A stretch of 64,000 bases of DNA, taken from Clostridium caldaquaticum. Its GTDB lineage: Bacteria > Bacillota > Clostridia > Clostridiales > Clostridiaceae. Numbering within the stretch: position 1 is the first letter of the stretch; the number at the start of each line of letters is the position of its first letter. The notes under the pieces are model-generated. The model made no database searches, was not told where the DNA came from, and saw only the letters and a program-made list of their open reading frames with translations. Shown in pieces: positions 17,798 to 25,777 of the stretch. The stretch is from assembly GCF_023806125.1 (NCBI RefSeq), contig NZ_JAMSKT010000003.1:62001-126000 (forward strand), read 5' to 3'. The position numbers and the translations under genes are program-made.

Positions 17798-18754
17798 CTA
17801 CTTTGTCAGCTTATCAAAATCTTTATATCTTTGCAGTAATGCTGGCAATCTATCCTTTGCAGCCTGAAGCTTAGGACCTGCTATAGCTCCAAAACCTGTG
17901 ATTTCTAAATAATGTTCTAAAAGTCCTTCATAGGTTCCTCTAGCTCTTGCCTGCTGCTCTTTAGAGAAGGTTACATTTACTTTATCACCATCTACTGAAA
18001 GTTTTCCTTCAATTCCACAAACAGGACATTCTACTGTAGTTGTACCATTTAAAGTAATTAAATTTTGATGACAGACTGGACATGTTCCTTCTTCACCATA
18101 CCATTCTATTTCTTCATCTGGTTTTCCAACTGCTTCTGTTACTTTAACTCCAAGTGTATTAGCATTAGCTATTAGAGCTTCATCTAATACCGGATTTCCT
18201 GTTTCACCCATTTTATATGCATCAATTTCACCAACAGCCTTCATTCCTGATGATATGCCGAAAAGGTGAAGTGTTGGAAGTCCCATAGATACCCAGTTTT
18301 TAGTTGTAGCACCACCCACTGAAATATAACCAACATATCTCTTTTTGAAATATCTTGGATCAACTGGATTGTCAGTTTCTCCTCTTTCCATACGTTTATC
18401 CTGTTCTGCCTTCATTGCTGCCATGTCATGCATAGGTCCAAATCTATCTACGAAATCTTTAAATTGTCCAACTGGCTGAAGAACATAAACTGGAGCTCCT
18501 ACTATTATTGCATCTGCATCAAGAACTTTTTGCTCAAGCTCATGATAGTCATCTTTAATTATACACTTTGCATCTTTTCCTTGTCTAAATCCTGAACTGC
18601 ATGCTCCGCAGCCTATACATCTGCCTATGTTCATGCTGACAGTATTAACAAATTCAACTTCTGCACCTTTAGACTTAGCTCCAAACAATGCCTCCTTTAC
18701 TAATATATCTGTATTACCCATTTTTCTTCCGAATGAAATTCCTAATACTTTCAT
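17798..18754 (-). CDS. Iron-sulfur flavoprotein-like NADPH-dependent FMN reductase with zinc ribbon
   Basis: 318 aa. A flavodoxin-like domain starts at residue 1 (GISFGRKMGNT, phosphate-binding loop). It contains C46-x2-C49-x2-C52-x11-C64, the compact cysteine set of iron-sulfur flavoproteins, followed by the flavin motif APVYVLQPVGQFKDF. A C-terminal zinc ribbon has two CPVC motifs (CPVCHQN and CPVCGIEG, about 226-247). It should transfer electrons via FMN and possibly a [4Fe-4S] cluster. It is the last gene of an operon after GltD-like and NuoF-like proteins, which are natural electron donors. A close paralogue is at 34352-35302. Substrate unknown; reduction of an aromatic aglycone is one option. 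Confidence 0.8.
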   Translation of the reverse strand: MKVLGISFGRKMGNTDILVKEALFGAKSKGAEVEFVNTVSMNIGRCIGCGACSSGFRQGKDAKCIIKDDYHELEQKVLDADAIIVGAPVYVLQPVGQFKDFVDRFGPMHDMAAMKAEQDKRMERGETDNPVDPRYFKKRYVGYISVGGATTKNWVSMGLPTLHLFGISSGMKAVGEIDAYKMGETGNPVLDEALIANANTLGVKVTEAVGKPDEEIEWYGEEGTCPVCHQNLITLNGTTTVECPVCGIEGKLSVDGDKVNVTFSKEQQARARGTYEGLLEHYLEITGFGAIAGPKLQAAKDRLPALLQRYKDFDKLTK

Positions 18755-18782
18755 GTTCTAACTCCTTTTTATAAATAATTTT

Positions 18783-20153
18783 TTATTTGAATTTTCCAAC
18801 TTTAGTCAGTTTCTTCGGCAGTCTAGGCTTGATTGCTCCCATAATCATAATAGCGCCTTCAGGACAAGCTGTTCTGCATTTATCACATTTAGTACATAAA
18901 TCAGTATCTATCATGTGAATAAAACCATCCTTGCCTTCAATTGCATCTTCTGGACACGCATCTAAACATTCTTCACAGCCTGTACAATCAGCAGGTGAGA
19001 TATAATAATTCAAAAAGCTTTTGCATACAGATGCAGCACATTTCTTTTTTCTTATGTGATCCTTATATTCTTCATCAAACAATTCAATTGAAGAAACAAC
19101 AGGCTCTATCATAGTTCTGCCAAATTCACAAAATGTACCGATTTTAATTATTTCAGAAGTTTCTTTTATTAAATCCAGATCTTCAATTTTACCTTTTCCT
19201 TTTGTTATATCTCCTAAAATCATCTTGTACTGCGTAGTTCCTTCTCTGCATAAAACACATTTTCCACAGGACTGCTCATAAGAACCTGTAATAACCTTTA
19301 ATGTTTCATCCACCATACAAGCAGAATCATCAAAAATCTGAATGCTGGAATATAACGGATTATTTTCTATAAAAATCTTGTTTAAATCTGCAGCGGTGAT
19401 AAATTTTCCTAACATATCACCTAAAAGAATACCTTTCAGCCTGCCAGTTTCAATGCCAAGTTCTTCAAATAAATCTGATAATTTTGTACCTAACTTCACT
19501 TCCGCTATATAAGACAGATTATCTTTGCTTCTTATATATATTAGCTTTCCAAAAGTATTTTCATTAATTGCTTCGAAAACACTGCAGGCTGTTTCACCAT
19601 CTATAACAAGAGCAGGCTTTCCATTATACTCATTTATTTTACTGTCGGAGAAAAAAGGCCTAATGTACTTTCCATCTAAAGCCTGAAACAAAGCAGTTTC
19701 GTTTCTTAATACCAATGTTTCTTCCCCTGCAGAAAGCTTAATGCAAAAGATTTCTTCATATGCCTTTACCTTCTCTGTCATTTCTTCACTTAAACTATTT
19801 GCTGGTAAATATAAAATACCTTCCTTAGTATTTAATATTTTTGCCAGAACGCACATACCTGCAATAATTTTCTCAAAATGATTTTTCAAAAGATACTTTG
19901 AAATACTATTACTTCCATCAGAACTTCCGCAATTGCAGATTATAACAGGGTTATTATCTAAGCTTATTAAATCATTTATTTTTTTATCAAGACATAAAGA
20001 ATCCTGAGCCTTCAAATTTGCTTTGCTTACTTTTTGAAGCAAACTATTTGGTTCTTCTTTTATATTTTTTTTCAACTGTTCTAAAACATTGATATCATCA
20101 TTTAAAATTGTTCTTAACTGTGAATTTGTTTCTTTAATAATTTCTATACTCAT
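18783..20153 (-). CDS. NuoF-like Fe-S subunit with C-terminal 2x[4Fe-4S] ferredoxin domain
   Basis: 456 aa. The middle and C-terminal parts match the NuoF/HydB family: SLBB-like region near 230-265, the NuoF Fe-S motif SCGKCVLCREG with a distant CEFG cysteine, and two ferredoxin motifs (CTGCEECLDACPE and CTKCDKCRTACPE). The glycine-rich NADH/FMN-binding motif of NuoF (GRGGAGFPTG type) is not visible, so the protein may have lost flavin or NADH binding and act as an electron relay. It overlaps the upstream GltD-like gene by 4 bp (ATGA), indicating translational coupling and probably a complex. Confidence 0.78.
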   Translation of the reverse strand: MSIEIIKETNSQLRTILNDDINVLEQLKKNIKEEPNSLLQKVSKANLKAQDSLCLDKKINDLISLDNNPVIICNCGSSDGSNSISKYLLKNHFEKIIAGMCVLAKILNTKEGILYLPANSLSEEMTEKVKAYEEIFCIKLSAGEETLVLRNETALFQALDGKYIRPFFSDSKINEYNGKPALVIDGETACSVFEAINENTFGKLIYIRSKDNLSYIAEVKLGTKLSDLFEELGIETGRLKGILLGDMLGKFITAADLNKIFIENNPLYSSIQIFDDSACMVDETLKVITGSYEQSCGKCVLCREGTTQYKMILGDITKGKGKIEDLDLIKETSEIIKIGTFCEFGRTMIEPVVSSIELFDEEYKDHIRKKKCAASVCKSFLNYYISPADCTGCEECLDACPEDAIEGKDGFIHMIDTDLCTKCDKCRTACPEGAIMIMGAIKPRLPKKLTKVGKFK

Positions 20154-22282
20154 TTATCCTCTCCTCCTTTTGGAACTTGTACATAATCGCTCCAAAACTT
20201 TTGAGGTGCGATTTTAAGACGAAGATCACACTGTAGGCATCTATCAGCTTCACGCTTTGCACTTTCTTCATCAAAACCTAAATCCATCTCACAGAAACTT
20301 GAACATCTAATTTCTGGATCTACTACTTTTGTATGAACACGCTTTTTATATGCAAAGCCTTTTTCTTTTCCAAGCCATGCAGATGAATTCTGGTCTGGTG
20401 ACAATTTTTCCTCTATATCACCGTTACCTCCAAGATAAATATCAATGTTTGAAGCTGCTATTCTTGCATTAGCAATAGCCTGAATAACAGATTTTGTTCC
20501 AGTAACAGCATCCCCTGCAGCATATATACCTTCTTTTGCTGTAGCCATAGTCTTTTCATCTGCAATAATTCTATTTCCACGGCCTAGCTCTAAACCGAAG
20601 GTCACATCAATATCGGGTACTTGTCCAACCGCAAAAATTATATTATCAGCTAATATAATTTCCTGACTGTTTTCTTCTTTTTCAATAACAGCTCTTCCCT
20701 GCTCATCAAAACAGAAGGATTTCACTTTAGAAATCTGAATTCCTGTTACTTTTCCGTTTTCACCAATAATTCTTTCAAAAGTTCTAGAATTGTGAATCAG
20801 TATTCCTTCCTCTTTAGCCCAAGCTATTTCTTCCGGATCTGCAGTCATAGCTTCTGCAGATTCTAAACAAGCCATATGAACTTCTTTAGCACCTAAGCGT
20901 TTTGCTACCCCTGCACAGTCAATTGCAACATTACCTCCACCTAAAACTACAACCTTCTCACCAATAGTATTGATTTCTTTCAGACTTACGCCTCTTAAAA
21001 ATTCAGTATTTACTAAAACTCCCTCTAAGTCATTACCCTCTAATGGAAGTCTTACTCCCTTGTGAGTTCCTACTGCCGCAAATACAGCATCAAAGCCTTG
21101 ATTTTTAAGCTGCTCACAGGATTCAATTTTTGTATTAAATATAATTTCAACCCCAATATTTCTGATTTCATCTACTTCTTTTTCAATAACTTCACGAGGC
21201 AGACGATATTCAGGTATTCCTACACGCATCATTCCGCCAGCATAAGGCAGTTTTTCAAAAACCGTTACTTTATGCCCAGACTTAGCTAAATAGTATGCTG
21301 CAGTAAGTCCTGCAGGACCTGCACCAATTATTCCAACCTTTTTACCAGATTGAGGCTTCTTATAGGAATATTGTCTAAAACTTCCATCATCATGACTTGC
21401 AGCAAATCTTTTTAAGTTTCTGATAGACATTGTCTCATTAACACTTTTTCTTCGGCAGAACATTTCACAGTTATGAGTACAAATATGACCTAAAGAATTT
21501 GGAAATGGTGCTTTTTCTCTTACAACAGCAGCTGCAGCTGGATAATTCCCTTCTCTTATAAATCTGATATATTTTGGAATATTGATTCCAGCAGGACATC
21601 CTTCAGTACATGGTACTAAAGCCTTTTCTCTTGAAACTCCCTGTTTAATTACACCTTCCTGATCTCTTATAGAGCCTGTAGGACATACTTCAATACAGGC
21701 GCCGCAAAAACGACAATCCGCATCCTTTAAACTATCACCATCTATAACAACCTGCAGTCTTCCATCTATCTTTTTAAACTTTAAAACGCCAACACCGCGC
21801 ACTTCCTCACAAACTCTTACACACCTGCCGCATAATATACATCTATACATTTCATGTAAAATAAGCGGATTTGATTTATTAGAAGGTGCTTTTAAAGCAT
21901 AATGCCTGAAATTACGTCCCGTATCTCCTACATACTGTGATATAGACTGGAACTGACATTTTCCAAACTTAGGACAGCCTGTACATTCCTCTGGATGTGC
22001 TTTAAACATAAGATCAACAGACAGCTTACGTACTTTTTCTGCAGCTTCAGCCTTTGTATTTATAACCATTCCTTCCTTTACCTTAGTAACACATGATGTG
22101 ATAACTCCTTCTACACCTTCCTGACCAACAACGCACATCCTGCAGCCTCCTGAAGGATGTAAGTTTTCATGATGGCATAGGTGTGGAATATAAATACCAT
22201 TTTCAAGTGCTGCCTGTAAAATTGTCTTATCTTCAGTTGTTATTATCTCTTTATTATCTATGACTATTTTTACTTCTTTCAT
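20150..22282 (-). CDS. Multi-domain NAD(P)H oxidoreductase: [2Fe-2S]/NuoG-like plus GltD-like FAD domain
   Basis: 710 aa from ATG 22282, with GGAGG 7 nt upstream; an ATG 22 codons earlier has no site. Order: N-terminal [2Fe-2S] ferredoxin fold (HLCHHENLHPSGGCRMC), a NuoG/HydA-type His-Cys motif (CTGCPKFGKC), two [4Fe-4S] motifs (CILCGRCVRVC, CRFCGACIEVC), then a glutamate-synthase-small-subunit-like flavoprotein with FAD site GIIGAGPAGLTAA, NAD(P) site VVLGGGNVAIDCA and AAGDAVTGTKS. It would oxidise NAD(P)H and feed a chain of Fe-S clusters to the NuoF-like partner. The architecture recalls NfnB-type electron-bifurcating enzymes, but bifurcation is not demonstrated by sequence. Confidence 0.83.
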   Translation of the reverse strand: MKEVKIVIDNKEIITTEDKTILQAALENGIYIPHLCHHENLHPSGGCRMCVVGQEGVEGVITSCVTKVKEGMVINTKAEAAEKVRKLSVDLMFKAHPEECTGCPKFGKCQFQSISQYVGDTGRNFRHYALKAPSNKSNPLILHEMYRCILCGRCVRVCEEVRGVGVLKFKKIDGRLQVVIDGDSLKDADCRFCGACIEVCPTGSIRDQEGVIKQGVSREKALVPCTEGCPAGINIPKYIRFIREGNYPAAAAVVREKAPFPNSLGHICTHNCEMFCRRKSVNETMSIRNLKRFAASHDDGSFRQYSYKKPQSGKKVGIIGAGPAGLTAAYYLAKSGHKVTVFEKLPYAGGMMRVGIPEYRLPREVIEKEVDEIRNIGVEIIFNTKIESCEQLKNQGFDAVFAAVGTHKGVRLPLEGNDLEGVLVNTEFLRGVSLKEINTIGEKVVVLGGGNVAIDCAGVAKRLGAKEVHMACLESAEAMTADPEEIAWAKEEGILIHNSRTFERIIGENGKVTGIQISKVKSFCFDEQGRAVIEKEENSQEIILADNIIFAVGQVPDIDVTFGLELGRGNRIIADEKTMATAKEGIYAAGDAVTGTKSVIQAIANARIAASNIDIYLGGNGDIEEKLSPDQNSSAWLGKEKGFAYKKRVHTKVVDPEIRCSSFCEMDLGFDEESAKREADRCLQCDLRLKIAPQKFWSDYVQVPKGGEDK

Positions 22283-22423
22283 GGTACCTCCACTAAACTC
22301 TAATTTTTGACATTCCTCTGGCATATACTGCTCAGCTATCTTCAGCAAACTTTGCTGTATTTATACAATATTCCTAAGAAAAATTCTTTCAACCTATGTC
22401 TAAATTATATCAATCTTTAAGCT

Positions 22424-22437
22424 TGTAAGCGTTTCGA
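22424..22437 (-). promoter_or_regulatory. cre-like site upstream of the electron-transfer operon
   Basis: Minus strand TCGAAACGCTTACA matches 12 of 14 positions of the CcpA cre consensus TGWAANCGNTNWCA, about 140 bp upstream of the GltD-like start. Catabolite repression by CcpA would fit a secondary-sugar pathway. Confidence 0.4.
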
Positions 22438-22515
22438 GTAAAAATCATCATGGTTCTATATTATATACTGATGTTTCTTACTAGGGGACTTGTCCCAGGA
22501 TGAGAGAACTAAGGT

Positions 22516-23481
22516 TTACTGCTCTAATATCCTCTTTTCCATTGCAATATGTCTTTTTACCATATTTACAGCATTTTCATTTGCTTCATATTCAGACATA
22601 ATGTAACCTTCAAAATTTGACTCCTTTATAACAGGAAGAATTTCATCATAAGGAATACTTGCCTCAGTATCATCTTCCAACAGGTAATGAAATTTTCCAT
22701 GGAAGTGGAAACAATATGGCAATATTTCTTTTAATCCTTCTAAATCAGGTTTTTTATGAAACTGAACAAATCCGTACATTCCTTCAAAAGCCTTAAATAC
22801 TGGTGCCCCTGCCCCTGCTTCTATTAGTTTTTTTCTAGCCTCTTCTTTAGGAACACCGTTATATCTTAGTTCTGCTGCTAACTCTAAATGTTCCAGCTTA
22901 GCCCCTGCTTTTAACGCCTGCTCCCAATGAAGTCTATTAGGCTTTGTAGCAAATGATCCAAAGTCTGGAATTAATCCGATAAATTTAGAACCAGATTCTT
23001 TTATTACTTTAAGATATTTTTTAACAATTGGAGTTGATGGAGTTTCTGGGTTATGAATTTCAACGCCAACCTTTATTCCGTATGCCTCTGCATATGGAGC
23101 TAACCTGCCAAATGCTTCTGGAGATAATAAGTACTGTACTCTCATTACTTTACAGCCAAGTTTATGTGCACTTTTTAAATCTGTAACAGCATTTGCCAGC
23201 ATTTCATCTTCTGTTAAACTACGCCCTGGAATCATACCTCTATCCTGATTTGCTCCATAACAAATTGGTTTAATACCGTATTTTTTCGTGCAGGCTTCAA
23301 CTACTCCTAAAAAGTTATCGCTTACATATGGATAAGAAGGAACCATTTGTGCACCTACAATCTCATATCCTTCAGCACCTATTTCTGCTGCAGCTTTTAC
23401 GCAGCCTTCAAAAGATAAATTTCCTTTTGCATATTCAGCTGTAAAGCTGAATAATGATACACCTAACTTTATATTACTCAT
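22516..23481 (-). CDS. C-glycoside deglycosidase alpha-subunit-like TIM barrel (module 2)
   Basis: 321-aa AP-endonuclease-2-like TIM barrel. Putative metal ligands are Glu141 (VEIHNP), Asp173 (IPDF), His261 (HFHGKF) and Glu297 (SEYEA), with His143 as candidate base. This is the same set as in modules 1, 3 and 4. It lies 12 bp downstream of its beta partner, last in a beta-alpha-beta-alpha array (25521 to 22516). Family knowledge supports C-C bond cleavage of oxidised C-glycosides; which substrate is unknown. Confidence 0.76.
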   Translation of the reverse strand: MSNIKLGVSLFSFTAEYAKGNLSFEGCVKAAAEIGAEGYEIVGAQMVPSYPYVSDNFLGVVEACTKKYGIKPICYGANQDRGMIPGRSLTEDEMLANAVTDLKSAHKLGCKVMRVQYLLSPEAFGRLAPYAEAYGIKVGVEIHNPETPSTPIVKKYLKVIKESGSKFIGLIPDFGSFATKPNRLHWEQALKAGAKLEHLELAAELRYNGVPKEEARKKLIEAGAGAPVFKAFEGMYGFVQFHKKPDLEGLKEILPYCFHFHGKFHYLLEDDTEASIPYDEILPVIKESNFEGYIMSEYEANENAVNMVKRHIAMEKRILEQ

Positions 23482-23493
23482 TCTGTAGCCCCC

Positions 23494-23937
23494 TTAAAAT
23501 TCCTTAATGCATAATACTTTTTCACCGCAGCTGTCTAACGGCATATATTCTGTATCTTCTGCAGAAGCAGACAATGGCATATATGGTATTCTTAGCATTA
23601 AGTGTACTTTAATATTATGCTCTCCTGCACTTAAACCTCCTGGTCTATGCACCTTAATATGAGCAGGTTCTAATAATTGCCAGAACTCACTAATCAAATA
23701 AGGAAATTGTTTAACGTTGAATTCCTTATTATTTATACCAAATGTTACATCTTCATCTGCAATTTCTTCACCATCAACTGTGATTTTGAATTCATCAATG
23801 CAGGAAAGATAATGCCCTCTATAATAACTTAAGCGTATACAAAATTCAAAACCTGTTTTTTTCCCATTTACATAAGTATTTTTAAGACTGTCATCACAGA
23901 CTACATCCACGTAATTTATTCTCATAGCAAAAGCCAT
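23494..23937 (-). CDS. C-glycoside deglycosidase beta-subunit family protein (module 2)
   Basis: 147 aa, formerly DUF6379. It has YYRGHYLSC near residue 48, DGEEI near 64 and GGLSAGEH near 110, the signatures shared with the other three small partners. GGAGGT lies 8 nt before the ATG. It is followed after 12 bp by its alpha-like TIM barrel. Its C-terminus is longer than module 1, with an ASAEDTEYMPLD insertion. Presumed to form a complex with the 22516-23481 product. Confidence 0.78.
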   Translation of the reverse strand: MAFAMRINYVDVVCDDSLKNTYVNGKKTGFEFCIRLSYYRGHYLSCIDEFKITVDGEEIADEDVTFGINNKEFNVKQFPYLISEFWQLLEPAHIKVHRPGGLSAGEHNIKVHLMLRIPYMPLSASAEDTEYMPLDSCGEKVLCIKEF

Positions 23938-23994
23938 ACTAACTTACCTCCATATAAAAATATTACATCTTCCTGAGTGTCACTGATTTAACTA

Positions 23995-25050
23995 TTATTC
24001 ACCAATAAGCCTTTTAAGCATTTCATGGTGTCTTCTGACTTGTTCAACTTCATCAGCTAAATATTCAATACCTCTGTCCTGCTGATCTCTTTGTCCTTCA
24101 TACTCTGAATTTATATAACCATTAAATCCATGTTCTTTTAAATACTTTATTGGTGTTTCATAATCTATGGACTTATCTTCGTAACATCCTGGTTTCCCTG
24201 GAATTTCGGTCATGTCGTAGAATTTACCATGTATACTTACAATGTAAGGAATAATATCAATAATATCTTCTGGCTTTGCAGAGGATTCATGAAGACTCAT
24301 TCTTTCAATTGTACCAATATCAAGCCCATGAGCTGGATATTTTTCATCAACAACCTTGAAAATTTCATCAAAACCATAATTTTTGCTGTTTTCCAGTATA
24401 AAATCAATTACTTCAGGATTTTTAGCATGACGTTTTGCATATTCAACTGCTACCCTGGAAGGAGAATGCTGAAAAATTCCAAAGTCAGGTACAAGTCCTA
24501 CATGTTTACTGCCGGTACGGTCAGCCAGCTCAATAATCTGCTCTGCCATTCTAAAATCAAGAGCTGCAGCCATACCTGTTTTAGGTTGTTTTTTAGTACC
24601 AGGTTTTATTGGGAGCGGTGCATGAATTTCCTTACCAATTCGTACATCATATTTTTCTGCTGTTTCTAAAGCCATTTCTATAACATCAATAGGCACAAGG
24701 CATAATGCACGAACATTTTTAAATCCCATCCTTGCAGCAATCTTAATATCATTTTTTAGTCTTTCTGCCGCTTCTCTATGTGTCATTATGTGGTCTCGGA
24801 ACTGATGGACATCCAGATATACATCCATTGTTACTGCCTGCATATTATATCTTGCCATTTCATTATTCCAGTCAAAAATAAACTCTTCTGATGGAAAAGG
24901 ATAATTCCTTATAATTGCCTCATCTATAATTTCAATTCCATCTGTTTGAAGATTATCATGTACTTCACGAATCATATCCTTCCAATTCATTTGTTTAAAA
25001 AATTGTGCTTGCTGATAGCTATATAAAGAAACTCCTCGTTTTATTGCCAT
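23995..25050 (-). CDS. C-glycoside deglycosidase alpha-subunit-like TIM barrel (module 3)
   Basis: 351 aa, the longest alpha copy. Ligand set: Glu141 and His143 in KEIHAP, Asp189 in VPDF, His274 in IHGKF, Glu316 in SEYEG. About 16 extra residues (KPGTKKQPKTGMAAA region) lie between the first two ligands and would form a longer active-site loop. This is consistent with a substrate different from modules 1, 2 and 4. It sits 18 bp downstream of the beta gene and 57 bp upstream of the module 2 beta gene, so both modules are likely one transcript. Confidence 0.76.
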   Translation of the reverse strand: MAIKRGVSLYSYQQAQFFKQMNWKDMIREVHDNLQTDGIEIIDEAIIRNYPFPSEEFIFDWNNEMARYNMQAVTMDVYLDVHQFRDHIMTHREAAERLKNDIKIAARMGFKNVRALCLVPIDVIEMALETAEKYDVRIGKEIHAPLPIKPGTKKQPKTGMAAALDFRMAEQIIELADRTGSKHVGLVPDFGIFQHSPSRVAVEYAKRHAKNPEVIDFILENSKNYGFDEIFKVVDEKYPAHGLDIGTIERMSLHESSAKPEDIIDIIPYIVSIHGKFYDMTEIPGKPGCYEDKSIDYETPIKYLKEHGFNGYINSEYEGQRDQQDRGIEYLADEVEQVRRHHEMLKRLIGE

Positions 25051-25068
25051 TTATCCCACCCCTTATAC

Positions 25069-25521
25069 TTATACTAATTCTAATTCAAACATGCATATAT
25101 TGGCAGTCTTTCCTGCACCAGCACCGCTTCCTGGTACTGGAGGATTTTTTAACCACTCTTCATCCCATGGCATATATCCATACTGAGCAAGCACTGACTG
25201 CTGAAGACCTATAATATGTTTTCCTTTTGAAAGTCCTCCTTCTTTTTGTACATAAACGTAACCTTCATCATCATAATTCCAATGCTCCCATACGCATTTT
25301 TTTATCTCCTCAAAATCTCTTGGAGGCTTACCGTTTATTTCAAACTTCTGAACTGATTTAGGATACTCTATTCCATCACAGATAATATAGTATCCATTGT
25401 GTAAAGATAAAAAACAGCCTCTGTAATCCGCAATACGAACAGCAAACTTAAATCCTACCGCTTTTCCGTTTTCATATACATTTTCAAGGCTGTCTTTTCT
25501 GATTAAATACTGATCAAACAT
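25069..25521 (-). CDS. C-glycoside deglycosidase beta-subunit family protein (module 3)
   Basis: 150 aa with DYRGCFLSL near residue 33 and GGLSKGKH near 104, matching the family. A glycine/alanine-rich PGSGAGAGKT loop close to the C-terminus (about 132-141) is unique among the copies. RBS AAAGGAG is 7 nt upstream of ATG. First gene of the tandem deglycosidase array; a cre-like sequence lies 72 bp upstream. Confidence 0.77.
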   Translation of the reverse strand: MFDQYLIRKDSLENVYENGKAVGFKFAVRIADYRGCFLSLHNGYYIICDGIEYPKSVQKFEINGKPPRDFEEIKKCVWEHWNYDDEGYVYVQKEGGLSKGKHIIGLQQSVLAQYGYMPWDEEWLKNPPVPGSGAGAGKTANICMFELELV

Positions 25522-25592
25522 ATTTATTCTCCTTTCAAATAACTTTTTTCACCCATCTTTATCTTGCTAAAATAATTATATCTTTTAAAATA

Positions 25593-25606
25593 TGTAAACG
25601 CATTCT
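25593..25606 (+). promoter_or_regulatory. cre-like site upstream of tandem deglycosidase array
   Basis: TGTAAACGCATTCT matches 12 of 14 cre consensus positions and lies in the promoter region of the operon starting at 25521. Confidence 0.4.
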
Positions 25607-25712
25607 GAAAATTATTCTCTTTATGTTTGTTTTTTAGTTTAAATTGAGTATGTATAATTACTACTTTTCAAAAAGATTAATATTTTATAAAAATTTTTAA
25701 TCTTTTTCACGC

Positions 25713-25746
25713 AAAAAAATACTAACAAGTTTTATATCTTGTCAGT
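25713..25746 (-). terminator. Terminator of the 27421-25778 solute-binding protein gene
   Basis: ACTAACAAG (25721-25729) and CTTGTCAGT (25738-25746) pair with one wobble and are followed on the minus strand by ATTTTTTTGC. Confidence 0.75.
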
Positions 25747-25777
25747 AAACTAATGTGTAAATATTAACTATTAATAT

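Noticed and set aside
22485-22496. GGGACTTGTCCC palindrome downstream of module 2 as an operator or terminator
   Set aside because: Short, with only a 2-nt centre and no T run; not enough to assign a role.
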